DNA from: Spirodela intermedia
Taxonomy: Eukaryota; Streptophyta; Magnoliopsida; Alismatales; Araceae
Assembly: GCA_902729315.2 (NCBI GenBank)
Contig: LR746275.1
Span: 3,841,001-3,905,000, forward strand
Direction: 5' to 3'
DNA length: 64,000 nt
Made by a program: the position numbers and the translations under genes. This document shows positions 35,545 through 46,260 of this stretch, piece by piece (the stretch's first letter is position 1; each line of letters begins with the position of its first letter). The notes under the pieces were generated by a model. The model ran no database searches and was not told where the DNA came from. It saw only the letters and a list, made by a program, of their open reading frames with translations.

Positions 35545-38220
35545 GCATTCGATCTAATGGATGCATTTGGTGAGACGAAGTACCCAAACAGCAGCTATGC
35601 TTATATAACTTGTCTGCTAGTGTGGTCGACCAATCAGCTCTACAAATAGAGGGTTTAGGACTAGCAGGGACCTGGACCAAATCTCGTACCACAGTTCCAT
35701 AGGCCATAGATAGTATCGTAGGACTGTTGCAGATGGCAGAAAAATACTTCTCCCTTTTCTCGGCTTTCTTCTTTTGCCTCCTATGCTCCCCTTGCACAAC
35801 CAGGAACATCCTCTTCTCTGGCCAGAGCCTATTTTCTGGCCAATCATTGACTGAGGGCGGGTACGTTTTAACTATGCGGGGAGACTGCAATCTCGTGCTG
35901 TATAGCGGCGAAGCCGTATGGTCGTCCGGAACCTCCGCCAGGGCAGCGACTGCTGGGCAACCCTGCAGAGCGATGGTAACTTTGTGGTATACAGCGGCAG
36001 CGGCGTAGCCTGTGGTCAAGCAGAACTAACGTTGGCCCTGGCTACTACGTCCTCGTCATCCAACCCGACCGCAACGTTGTCATCTATGGTCGCCCGCTCT
36101 GGTCCACCCGCACAAACATCCCGACCGCCGGGATCTCTAAAACAGTCCTCAATAATGTAACTTCGGGACCTGCAGGTAAGGTTGTCAACACCACACTGCA
36201 GTAGAGGTGGGCGGGAAGAAGAAGCCATGAACAGTTGTAGCGTGACATAACGATCGGATTGGCCTCGGGCGCTACTACTAGTAATATGTCTGAAATAATG
36301 AGTGCTTTTGAGCATTGGGCATGTTTTGACGCCCAATCGCGCATCGATCTGTCTCTGAACTAACGTATTGATGCATGAAATGAGAACAAATCTCCATGTG
36401 TTATTTTAGCCCCGTTTTTTCTTGTTCATTTTGAATAGTGAAGTAGCTGTAAAAATAGGGAAGAATGGTAGACCGGCTGACATTCGGATGGTCAAGAAGC
36501 CCCCTACCAATAGACATTCAGGAGAACCATCAGTTCCTCGATGGTATTGGCTGGGTCCATTAGAGCTACGTGGCAGCTAGCTCTTTAGTGCTCCTATTAT
36601 TTAAAGATTTGAACGTTCAAATAACCCTTCATCGAATGCTTAACCGGTCGGATTGCCTATATGATCAGTGTCAGGAGAAACATTTCATTGAATCGACGGA
36701 TGAGGAGTTTGATGAAAACCGGCGACTGTCCAACAAAATCCAACATATTTCGATGCTTTACCAGTGTTAGTAGAGTGAGGGTCAGCCATAAACGACTAGA
36801 ATAGGAATGCCCAAACTCACTTGGAGTTAAAATCCCCCCGAAACCATTTGAAGTAAAAATCCCATGGCTAACAGTATACGGACGCTCACTCCCCCCCCTA
36901 GATGCCTGATATTCTGACGACATCCAGAGTTTTCCATCTGAGTACGTTAAATTTTCTCGCTGACGGTGTACAACTATTAGTCATTGATGTTGGAAACGAT
37001 TTTTTTCGAGCTGTTTTAAGTTTATGGCATATGAGGATTAAACTTCGTGTATATGGAGTCGGTACTTTTCTCTAATACCACACCTACAGAAGTATTTTGT
37101 AAACCTATAGATAAAAATAAACCTGAAGTTCAGATGTGAGTTTGCCTCTAGTCAATGTTAAGTTCTCTTTGTGTATGCCTTGGTAGGTTGCCTTCGTGTG
37201 AAGATGTAACGACTGCTGCTTCTAAGTCTGACTCGTGGGCTGAAAAATGTCCCTATTTTGATATTAAAATACGTTCTGTTTGAAGACTTTGTCAAGGCGA
37301 TTTGCTCAAGGTGGAACGATGCTCTGAAATGTGACCCATCAGTTGTTGATGATGTGACAAGTTTGAAATGCGTTGGAAATTATAGGGTGCGGGTCCCACA
37401 GGCACTTGTATCTCTGCATGAGGTGCAAACAAATAGTCAGTTCAAAATGATAAGCAATGGATAATATGATACCGGCTAGAACAACATACAGTGGCACACC
37501 ATAATTACATGAGGAATCCTCTTTCGTGGGGAAGAAACCAAACGAGAGCAGAGACTTATCTCTGACTCATTAGATTCCTATGTTTATTATACTATATCTT
37601 CACCTTCTCCTCCATGAGCTTCACGGCACTTTGACTGCTGCTTTTTATACCTCTTACTGACCGCAATAATACCCTGTTTCTCGACTAATGAATATTTCGT
37701 TGTGAAGGCTCATGTTGACATCAAACATAAATATGAAGAATTAGAGTTGTGATCACGACAAAAAAGTTGTTTATTTTTCTGTTGAAACCATAATGATTGT
37801 GAAATGATATAACTTCATGAGAAGAATTAGAGTGTTATTATTTGCCACTTGCTAAAAAATTATGACAAAGCTTACCATTTTCTTTGAATTAAATTGCATA
37901 TTTTCTGTTTATTGGGGGAGGATGGGCCTTTTAAGCTTTGGACTCACTCCTTTACACATGTTGCATAAAAGTTCTAGGGAGTGGTGATAAATCCTTTATG
38001 AGAACGTTAGGTCATTACTTTTATTCTTGTAAGAAACCTTGGAGATTTATTTATACATTAATTTTTAGTGGAAGCCAAACTGGTGTACTGTACTGCAGAT
38101 ATTTAAGTAAATATTCACATTCATCTGAAGAAAATTTTAGAGTATGAGGCATCTCTTACTAGCATAATGTGGTGATATTTTTAATTATTTTACAAGAATT
38201 TTGGAAAAGTAAAATAGCAA
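35545..38220 (+). repeat. Segmental duplication, copy A (lectin pseudogene side)
   Basis: This segment aligns over most of its length to 43600-45632 and then to 59203-59560. It covers promoter, lectin coding region, 3' UTR (GTCTGAAATAATGAGTGCTT vs TTTCTGAAATAATGAGTGCT) and downstream noncoding DNA. A stretch of about 250 bases (36740-36990) is present only in this copy. The downstream part (37860-38220) pairs with the piece right of the organelle insert. Confidence 0.85.
35733..36205 (+). pseudogene. Frameshifted GNA-like mannose-binding lectin
   Basis: ATG at 35733 (MAEKYFSLFSAFFFCLL) starts a signal peptide and mature lectin nearly identical to the intact gene at 43759. The frame holds through the first mannose motif (MRGDCNLVLY). 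One base is missing near 35930 relative to the intact copy (ACCTCCGC against ACCTTCCGC), shifting the frame before the conserved second cysteine. A second missing base near 36010 (GTAGCCTG against GTAGCTCTG) shifts it again before the third motif (IQPDRNVVIY, still legible near 36058-36090). The first open frame ends near 36008. Similarity to the intact gene continues to the end of the coding region, so inactivation is recent. The upstream TATA equivalent is TACAAATAG instead of TATAAATAG (35649-35657). Confidence 0.9.
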
Positions 38221-38630
38221 AAAATCTGTCTAAAATAGCAATAGGTACCTAGGCTATGCACTGGTCCCTCTTTAGATTAGTCTAGGTTGATATTTTGGCT
38301 AACTTTGTCCAAGACATTAATGGAGATATGCCATTCTGGAATCTTTTCAGGAATCATTGATCTTCTAATGACGCAGAAAAAGTTGTAATGAAGATTTGAT
38401 GAAATTCTAAACATTTTGAGTCATGTGGAATAGAAATTACACACTTGAATCCACAAGAAATATGATTTCCTTGAATATTCCTTGTCATGCATTCAGAAAG
38501 TAATGAAACTTCGATCATTGAATTCACAAGGGCTTATCTTTTGTCCCTATGATTAAATGCGTACTTTAAATCCAAAAAGGGGCACTGAAATCCACCAGTA
38601 GGAGAAGATAACATTGTTGACACAGGAGAG
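36400..38630. other. Noncoding part of duplicated segment and spacer
   Basis: No gene recognised. Most of it aligns to the region after the intact lectin; 38220-38630 is unmatched AT-rich DNA. Confidence 0.5.
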
Positions 38631-38671
38631 GAAATCCTAGAATTCATAATCCTTCTTAGAAAGAAGAGGAG

Positions 38672-38735
38672 TACATGAGGTTATATAGAAAAGAAGAATA
38701 AAGAAAGATGAGAAGAGAGAGAGAGATAATAAGCC
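38672..38735 (-). repeat. Partial LTR-like direct repeat
   Basis: GAGTACATGAGGTTATATAG and the AG-rich stretch after it are repeated at 39679-39750, on the other side of the GC-rich minisatellite. This may be the remaining part of a second LTR (see 39665-39880). Confidence 0.5.
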
Positions 38736-38744
38736 CTGGGCCGG

Positions 38745-39655
38745 GCGTCGGGAGGCGGCGCGGGGGCGCCGGAAGGCGACGCGCGAGGTGTCTGAAGGGG
38801 ACGCACGAGGCGTCGGGAGGCGACGCTCCGGGCGTCGGGAGGCGATGCACGGGCCGCCGGGAGTCGATGCTCGGGGCGTCGGGAGTCGACGCACGGGGCG
38901 CCGGGAGGCGACGCTCTGGGCGTCGGGAGGCTAGTGCCGCCGAGAGGAGAAGGGCGCCGCCGGAGGAGGGCGGCGCGCCGGAGAGGGAGGCGGCGGCGAG
39001 GTCAGAGGAGGCCGAGGACGATGGAGAAGGCGAGGGCAATGTGCCAGAGGAGGTGGACGAGGAGGAGAGCCTGGCCCGGGAGGACGCCGGGAGGTGACAC
39101 TTGGGGCGTTGGGAGGCGAAGCACGGGGCGTCGGGAGGCGACGCTCGGGGCGTCAGGAGGTGATGCTCGGGGTGTCGGGAGGCTGGCGCCGCCGAGAGCA
39201 GAAGGGCGCCGCTGAAGGAGGGAACCGCCGGAGGAGGGCAGCGCGCCAGAGAGGGAGGCGGCGGCGGCAAGGCGGCCTGGAGAGGGGCGGAAGCGGTGGT
39301 GAGGAGGGCGGCGCCGAAAGGAGAAGGAGAGCGACGGCAGAGATGACGACTCCGGAAGAGGGAAGAGCGGCGACGCTGAAGAGCCGCCCAAGGAGGGAAG
39401 AGGCCGGCGAGGAGGAGAGCGGGGCGCCGGGAGGCGGGCGGCGCACCGGAGAGGGAGGCGGCCTAGAGGAGCGGAAGCGGAGGCGAGGAGGACGGCGCCG
39501 AAAGGAGAAAGAGAGCGACGACAGAGACGACGATGCTGGAAGAGGGAAGAACGGCCACGCTGAAGAGCCGTCCGATGAGGGAAGGGGCCGGCAATGAGGA
39601 GAGCGGCGCGCCGGAGACGGGCGGCGCACCGGAGAGGAGGATGACGAGGAGGGAT
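38745..39655. repeat. GC-rich nested minisatellite, 22-bp core unit
   Basis: An extremely GC-rich block in AT-rich surroundings. The clearest parts (about 38790-38932 and 39092-39180) are 22-bp units such as ACGCTCGGGGCGTCGGGAGG plus CG, alternating ACGCAC and ACGCTC starts. These arrays sit inside larger duplications: a GCCGCCGAGAG.AGAAGGGCG block occurs at about 38937 and 39188, and an A-rich/GC-rich block near 39325-39430 recurs near 39510-39625. Long Pro/Arg/Ala-rich frames cross it on both strands and are composition artefacts. Confidence 0.85.
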
Positions 39656-39664
39656 ACGTAGGGC

Positions 39665-39880
39665 TTTGATACCATGTTGAGGAGTACATGAGGTTATATA
39701 GAAAAGAAGAAGAAAGAAAGATGATAAGAGAGAGATAGATAATGGGCCTTAATGGGCCGGGAGTCACCACTATCGAATAAATATTAAAAGAGAAAGTTTA
39801 TGGAACTGATTGAGTCATCTTGGACTACAAGGGGTGGTCTTTAAATAGGAGGAAAATTAGTTTAGACACTCCTAAAAATA
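39665..39880 (-). mobile_element. Possible LTR with primer-binding site (TRIM-like relic)
   Basis: On the minus strand, a stretch with TATTTAAA (TATA-like, near 39840) runs to CTCCTCAACA, immediately followed by TGGTATCAAAGC (39664-39675). That sequence is one mismatch from the usual initiator-Met tRNA primer-binding site of plant retroelements. The internal region is then the GC-rich minisatellite, and part of the same LTR-like sequence recurs at 38672-38735. This is the layout of a small non-autonomous LTR element. The second LTR is incomplete, so the call is tentative. Confidence 0.45.
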
Positions 39881-40317
39881 AGGGGTTAGGGTATCGGGTG
39901 TGTAAAATTTGAATTTGGGGTTATTAATAAATTTCAAAATGACTGAAAAGGAGTGAAAAAATAAATCTGGACGCATTTAAGATGTGTTTTTATAAGGCCC
40001 TATTTGTCATTTGGGCCAATTTGAGGTAGAATTGGGCCAATTGATGCCTTCAAACTTATTGGGGATACAAGTTCACTTAAGTTAGGCTCCCAATGGGCTG
40101 CATAATCTAATGTGTCTAAATTCATTGTCCTCATTAGATAAAGCTGCCATCAATCAATTTGCTTGTCACAGATTCTTCAACCATTTGTTAGTCTTACTGT
40201 CCATGTTGGAGATTCTGTCCTTATGTAATTTTTCTTTAAAGTACATATGCTGTACTCTTAGTGACCTTAGCATTTGTGGCATGTGCGCATTGATCTTTTG
40301 CCACATGTCACCTTGAA

Positions 40318-41620
40318 TGGTCAGACTACAACTTAAACATTTTGACTTGACCACATTATTATGTGATGCCACCTTTCATCTTGATTTGAACTTTTCTCAC
40401 ATCGATCTTCTGCTGAATGATTGTCACATGTTACTTGATTTCAACTTTTGGTACATATCACTTGTCCAGACAAATTTTCACTGTCTAGGTGTGATGTCCT
40501 ACTTGGTAGTTCATCTTTCTTTCTCTTCTGACAAAAAATAGATTGGCACACTTGCTTAGTGGGTGGGTCAGCACTAGTCTTTCTTCAGGTGGGCCAACAC
40601 ACTTGCAAAGTGGGGGGACAAGCTTTCATAATAGATTCGGACATAGGTTTACACACTTTCTTTTATTTACTTAAAACTTCTTCCATTTCGATTTCTTTCA
40701 ACTTGATTGATGTCAATATGTTTTGACATTTTTATTTCTTCAACTGAGACATGAAAATATATATTTCTGTGACATACACAATTAGACAGATTTAGATCTT
40801 TATTTGGAGATTATTGAGCTCCACTATTACTCATATAAATTATCATAATAAGTTTGTTTTCATTTTATTTGTAAACACCAGAATCATTATCATGACATTT
40901 GCTTCTATTGTACAAGGAAGGGACTCTCACTTCGTAACAATACCTTGGTTTATTTTCTTTCTAATGATTCATTCGTAACACCTAGTAATGAGTTCCTACA
41001 TCTCAAAAACCTTCATTTAACTTTGCCCATAACAAATACATTTCTTCCACATTCTTAGTATTGATCAACATGTGGTGGACACATGACAATTAACATATAA
41101 ATATATATACATTTATATAAATCGCCTCTCAATTGAACCTTTGGATAAATGAAACAATCCTACAGACATTGAATACCCATTTTGTATTATGAATGAGTCA
41201 AATTATTTTTTTCCATTACATTATAAATTGCTTTAACTCATAGGAAGATATATTTACCCTATATAATTACATATATGTTTTCCTTGTCTCTTCAAAACCA
41301 TTTATTACTGTCATGTCCATTGTTCTCCATCAAACTACTAAGCCTTCATCCTTTCACCTGAAACTATAGCCAGAAAATAAAATTTTACTATTCAGATCAA
41401 GATTGGAACAACACCAAGAGTCACCACATCAAGAAAATGTCCCTACCATTGATGTTAGCTTTCTTAATTAAAACATTAACTTGAGAATATGATTTCCTCC
41501 TTAAGACAATGCAGTCCCTAACTTGAAAGGGATTTAACAACATGAGTTGCTCAACCTAGGGCTTGATGATCTATAGAACTCATATTGTCACCATTCAAAA
41601 ATCCACGTGTGGACAGCAAA
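40318..41620. repeat. Dispersed repeat, copy B
   Basis: Aligns to copy A (29262-30060) over 40318-40945 and again over 41490-41620. The stretch 40945-41490 has no counterpart in copy A and is either an insertion here or a deletion there. Confidence 0.65.
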
Positions 41621-43440
41621 TATATTGGACGCGATGCTTTGCTCTGAACTCCTGGCGTGCATGCTATGCGATTGGATGAGATGAATTGTAGAGATAAGAA
41701 TAAAAATGGAGAATGTGGAAATGAAAAGAGTGAACTAAGAAAGGGAGGATGAGAATGATGGGAGAGTGCAGTCAAATGGGAGGCGTAAATGACGTGTATT
41801 AGGCCTTTTCCTAAACCTCTCTTTTAGACCTGATGGCTTCTTATGACCCTAATCTCAATCTTTTTATTATTTAACAGAATATATAAGATAATTTCATATT
41901 ATACATAGTGTCATTAAATAGGTAAGAATAATTAGGAATTATGGAAAAGGTTGACTTAGTTTGCGTAATGAAAGGAAAAACCATGCGATTCTTACCCCAA
42001 TTTAAGAGAAATGGTGTGAAGAAAACTAAATGGGCAAATCTTATTCTTCAAGCGGCAGGGGTGTGTGAACTATCCTTCAATGAAGGTAGTACTTGATGAT
42101 GGCACATTATGGTTGACTTTGTATTAGTATAAAGAATGATTCATGTTCTTGGTAAAATTAAATGTTTACATTGTAATATTTATGTCTCGAAATGCAGCAG
42201 ATTGAACTTAATGTACGTAATTTTTCTTCACCCGTAAAGATCAAGACAAAGATATTTCGCTCAAGATTGGGTTATGCATTCAAATTGTTGCACATCTTTG
42301 ATACAGGGGGATTGAAATCCTGGATTTCTCTTCCAAAGTTAGAATTACCAGAAGGGATGATACTCTAGTGAGAAATATATATTATTTGTTATATTTATAT
42401 GTATAGACTATCTCATCTTTCTCTATCTGTAGACTTTTGAAACTGCATATGCTGGAAAGGGATAATAAGCCTCATAACTGCATGATCTTACTTTCCCACT
42501 TCATTCTCCTCTGAAATTCTACCTGTGAGGAGTGGCTACAAACTTGAATGGATCAGGGAAAAAGATCTTAGAGGATCATTGTAGAATTATTTCTGTTTTG
42601 ACCATCGTGTCTATTGTTGGAGAGCCTTGATATGTGGAAATTGCTTTACTTTTATCGACTTGCGAACATGGATTGATATTTTTTCTCTATATAAGTATTT
42701 TAACGATAAGAGCGGATTACATCAGTAAAGAAGGAATTAAAGAGTTACACCATGAATCAGAGGATCGTAGAACCTCTTCGCGAAGCTAAGTTCGATTTTT
42801 CTAGACTAATGGGCCATGTAACACCAGATCAATAAGCACGATCTCATTGCACGTTAGAAATGAGAACATATCTACAATGACCAGTAATGCCGGCCCGCAC
42901 GTAGTCACAACCTTAATTCTCGGAATTCCTACTTGTGAAATCTCAGGTGTGAAGAAAGGTGGAGCGGATGAAGATAGTCTCCAAATACTCTCACGCGAGG
43001 AAACGATTAGTAGCTTCCTCTTCCTTATCCAGAGCGACTTACTCGGCTTGACTTGCAGAACAAGAAAGAGAGGTGAAGGACGAGAATGCTGGTGGATTGC
43101 TTTCTCACACGACGCAAAGATTCTTCTCGCCTCAAGCGTGACGGCAGAAAACGTTTGGATAGAGCTTGTCAACGAGAATGCGAAGTGTACCTGGACGAAA
43201 GTAAGAATATTTTGCAGCATATTCCCCGGAATCCAAGGTGCCAACATGGCCTCCACACAACCATGTGGCAATTTGCGAGGTAGCATTTCTGAAGAATCAT
43301 CTGCTGATTTCTTAAATGATCCTCCGCACAACCCATGCACGTATTGTACTGATCCTCACAATATGATATCCACACAGCCCATGGGGTAATTTGGGAGGTC
43401 GGACTTACGAGGAGCTATATGCGGATTTGAAGCTTTCATA
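41621..43440. other. Intergenic DNA with an orphan open frame
   Basis: Frames of 180 codons (42847-43389, +) and 179 codons (42801-43340, -) overlap on opposite strands. Neither resembles a family I know. The 3' part has a tandem pair of about 118-base spacing: GGCAATTTGCGAGGTAGC near 43268 and GGGTAATTTGGGAGGTCG near 43384, with similar sequence after each. Around 42230-42720 there is faint similarity to 61420-61790 (GGGTTATGCA, TTGTTGGAGAGC). I do not call a gene. Confidence 0.3.
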
Positions 43441-43508
43441 TAAATGCTAGGAGACCACCCCCCCCTCCCCTCCCCACCCGACGGCCGCGCGCCTCAAACT
43501 ACATAGTT

Positions 43509-43600
43509 CACTGATCTAGTAACTTTAAAATATTACTAGATCTAGTGACATTGAAAACTACTAGATCTAGTGACTTTAAAAAATTACTAGATCTAGTGAA
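43509..43600. repeat. Four 26-bp units with palindrome ACTAGATCTAGT
   Basis: The perfect 12-base palindrome ACTAGATCTAGT lies at 43535, 43560 and 43586, with a one-base variant (CACTGATCTAGT) at 43509: a spacing of 25-26 bases. Spacers are similar (GACTTTAAAAAATT, GACATTGAAAACT). The array ends about 160 bases before the ATG of the intact lectin and about 80 bases before its TATA box. It is absent from the otherwise alignable promoter of the lectin pseudogene. Confidence 0.9.
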
Positions 43601-43676
43601 TGTATCTGGCCAAACGATGTACCCAAACAACAGCTATCGATAAGCTCTCTGAAGGTATGATCGTTCAATCCAGTTC

Positions 43677-43686
43677 TATAAATAGA
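43677..43686 (+). promoter_or_regulatory. TATA box of the intact lectin
   Basis: CTATAAATAG lies 73 bases before the ATG. It is the only one of the two duplicated lectin promoters that keeps this element unmutated. Confidence 0.6.
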
Positions 43687-43758
43687 AGCTTTTGGTGAGG
43701 AGGAACCTGGACCGAAACACTTACTTAGGCCCTAGGTAATATCGTAGGACTGGTGCAA

Positions 43759-44262
43759 ATGGCAGAAAAATACTTCCCTCTTCTCCTTTCGGCTTTCCTC
43801 TTTTGTCTCCTTAGCTCCACTTGCACAGCCAAGAACATCCTCTTCTCTGGCCAGAGCCTATTTTCTGGCCAATCATTGACTGAGGGAAGGTACGTTTTAA
43901 CTATGCAGGGAGACTGCAATCTCGTGCTGTATAGCGGCGCAGCCGTATGGTCCTCCGGAACCTTCCGCAAGGGCACAAACTGCCGGGCAACCCTGAAGAA
44001 CGACGGTAGCTTTGTGGTATACAGCGGCAGCGGCGTAGCTCTGTGGTCAAGCAGAACCAACATTGGCCGTGGCAACTACGTCCTCGTCATCCAACCCGAC
44101 CGCAACGTTGTCATCTACGGTCGTCCGCTCTGGTCCACCCGCACAAACATCCCGACCGCCGGGTTCCCTAAAACAGTCCTCAATAATGTAACTTCGGGAC
44201 CTCCAGCTAGGGTTGTCAACGCCACGGCTGCAGTAGAGCTGGGCGGGAAGAAGAAGGCATGA
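43759..44262 (+). CDS. GNA-like mannose-binding lectin, intact
   Basis: A secreted bulb-type (B-lectin/GNA) protein that binds mannose-type glycans; in monocots such lectins serve in storage and defence. Single exon, 167 residues. Residues 1-24 (MAEKYFPLLLSAFLFCLL...) form a signal peptide, and the mature protein begins near KNILFSGQSL. A seven-residue duplication (LFSGQSLFSGQSL) precedes the beta-prism. Mannose sites: QGDCNLVLY at 50-58 (conserved), KNDGSFVVY at 80-88 (Q and N of Q-x-D-x-N-x-V-x-Y replaced, probably weak or dead), QPDRNVVIY at 112-120 (intact). C53 and C75 should form the conserved disulfide. N-glycosylation sequons: N143-V-T and N154-A-T. The tail ends GGKKKA. The start is the first ATG after the TATA box, and the coding region stays open where its sister at 35733 is frameshifted. 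It is the only functional-looking lectin of the three in the window. Confidence 0.93.
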   Translation: MAEKYFPLLLSAFLFCLLSSTCTAKNILFSGQSLFSGQSLTEGRYVLTMQGDCNLVLYSGAAVWSSGTFRKGTNCRATLKNDGSFVVYSGSGVALWSSRTNIGRGNYVLVIQPDRNVVIYGRPLWSTRTNIPTAGFPKTVLNNVTSGPPARVVNATAAVELGGKKKA

Positions 44263-45844
44263 ACAGTTGTAGCGTGAAATAATGATCGGATGGGTCTCAG
44301 GCCCTACTCCTAGTAATGTTTCTGAAATAATGAGTGCTTTTGAGCTTTGAGCATGTCATTTGACGCCCATCGCCCGTCAATTTCTCTGAGCTAACTAGTG
44401 AAGAAGCTGTAAAAACAGGAAAGAGTTGTAGAGCGACCGACATTTAAATGGTCAAGAAGCCTCCCATCAATCGAAATTGAGAAGAACCATCAGTTCCTGA
44501 ATGGTATTGAGAAGAACCATATTCACTATTTAAAGACTTAAACGTAGGGTTTTCAATCAGTCGGATTGCCTAAAAGATCAGCGTCAGGAGGAACATTTCT
44601 TTGAACCGAGGATGAGTTTGAATCATCATTCGTTAATATTAGACACAATTTTTTTTATCACATATGAAAAATAAATGTCCTCTGAATTTGGAGTCGACAC
44701 TTTTCTCTAATACTATATCTAAACAAGAATTCCGTGCACCTATAGATAAAAATAAACATGAAGTGAAGACATGAGTTTGGCTCTTGTCAAGACTATGTTC
44801 TCTGTGGGTAAGCCTTGGTAGTTTGTCTTTGTGTGAAGATGTTATGACTGCTTCTTAAAAGGCTGACTTGTGAACAGAAAAGTGTTCCTGTTTTGACACT
44901 AAAAGACATTCATGTATAAAGGCTTAGTCAAGGGGATTTTCTCAAGAGGCAGACTCACATCTTAAGCCTTAGCAGCATGTCTTTGTGGGAATATGTAATG
45001 ACTGCTTCTTCTAAGTCTGACTCGTCGACCCATAAAGACAGTCAAAGGGATTTGCTCAAGATGAAAGTATACTCTTAAATGTGACCTATCAGATGCTTAT
45101 GAAGCGACAAGTTTGAAAAGTGTTGAAAATTCTAGGGTACGAGTCCTACAGACACTTTTATCTCTACATACAATAAATAACTACCACCGAAGGATAAGCA
45201 ATGCACAATATAATACTGGCTAGAGAAACACACAATAGCATACCAGATTTGAAGAATCCTTACATGGGGATAAAACCAAGGAATAATGGAGAAATATTTA
45301 TCACGTATAATATCTCTAAGTTCATTATACTTTAACATCACCTTCTCCGCCATGCGCTTCAGAACACCTTGACTGCTGTGTTTTATAACTCTTACTAACC
45401 GCAAGAATATGTAAAACCTTCTCCGCCATGCGCTTCAGAACACCTTGACCGCCATGTTTTATAACTTTTCTCGACTAATGAATATTTCGTAAGGACTCAT
45501 GTTGACATCACACATCAACATAGAGAATTCGAGATATGATCATCATAGATTCCCGTATATTTTCAGCTGAAACAATAATGATTACGAAATGATATAACTC
45601 GAACATAGAGTATTCTTGTTTTCCTGTTGCTTAAAAAAATCTATTCCATTAAAAAATCCCATAAAAAAAAAGAAATCAACCAAGAAAAGGGGGCGAAGTG
45701 ATACAAAAAGAACTCTGTTCTTTGCTAGTCCCATCTATAAGAGGAGAGTATATGAAAAATGTAACTGATTCTTTTGTTTCCTTGGGCCACTGGCCATCCA
45801 CTTCTGATGAAGGGACTTATCACTTTCGAGATTGGGATCTTTGT

Positions 45845-46010
45845 TCTTTGTTAGTCCTATCTATAAGAGGAGAGATGAAGGGTCCACCGGGAATGAATGT
45901 GAAGATAGAAAAATTCGAAGAAGAAAGGATTTTTTGGTTAGACGCATGGAATTAGCTAAACATTTTATTCGAACAAATGTAGAACCAGAATGGATGGTTC
46001 TATATTCATT
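45845..46010 (+). pseudogene. rpoC1: Plastid rpoC1 fragment, copy 1
   Basis: The frame reads [18 protein letters not shown] then [16 protein letters not shown], an internal part of the plastid RNA polymerase beta' subunit (rpoC1). Only about 45 codons are present, so it is a fragment transferred plastid to mitochondrion (or directly to the nucleus). It forms the left arm of an inverted repeat with 46040-46205. A shorter, related piece (CCCATCTATAAGAGGAGAG) lies just before at 45730. Confidence 0.85.
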
Positions 46011-46039
46011 CTGGTAAATAATAACAAAGAACTGATAAT

Positions 46040-46205
46040 AGGCACAAAACCATCCATTCTGGTTCTACATTTGTTCGAATAAAATGTTTAGCTAATTCCA
46101 TGCGTCTAACCAAAAAATCCTTTCTTCTTCGAATTTTTTTACCTTCCCATTCATTCCCCGTGGACCCTTCATCTCTCCTCTTATAGATAGAACTAACAAA
46201 GAACA
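46040..46205 (-). pseudogene. rpoC1: Plastid rpoC1 fragment, copy 2 (inverted)
   Basis: The reverse complement of copy 1 with few differences, for example [18 protein letters not shown] where copy 1 has [18 protein letters not shown]. The two arms of about 160 bases are separated by about 35-50 bases and could extrude as a large hairpin. Confidence 0.85.
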
Positions 46206-46260
46206 GAGTCACTTTTCCATATCTGAACTGATCACTTTCGAGATTGGGATCTGAAATTCT

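Larger units (their letters stand above)
43600..45632 (+). repeat. Segmental duplication, copy B left part
   Basis: Counterpart of 35545-37860, containing the intact lectin. It stops at CTTAAAAAAA, where copy A reads GCTAAAAAATTATGACAAAG, and the missing remainder is found at 59203. A local tandem duplication of about 70 bases lies near 45340-45465 (CCTTCTCCGCCATGCGCTTC twice). Confidence 0.85.

Noticed and set aside
38637-39770. Pro/Arg/Ala-rich frames of 129-205 codons on both strands
   Set aside because: They lie in the GC-rich 22-bp minisatellite, overlap each other in several frames and resemble no protein family.
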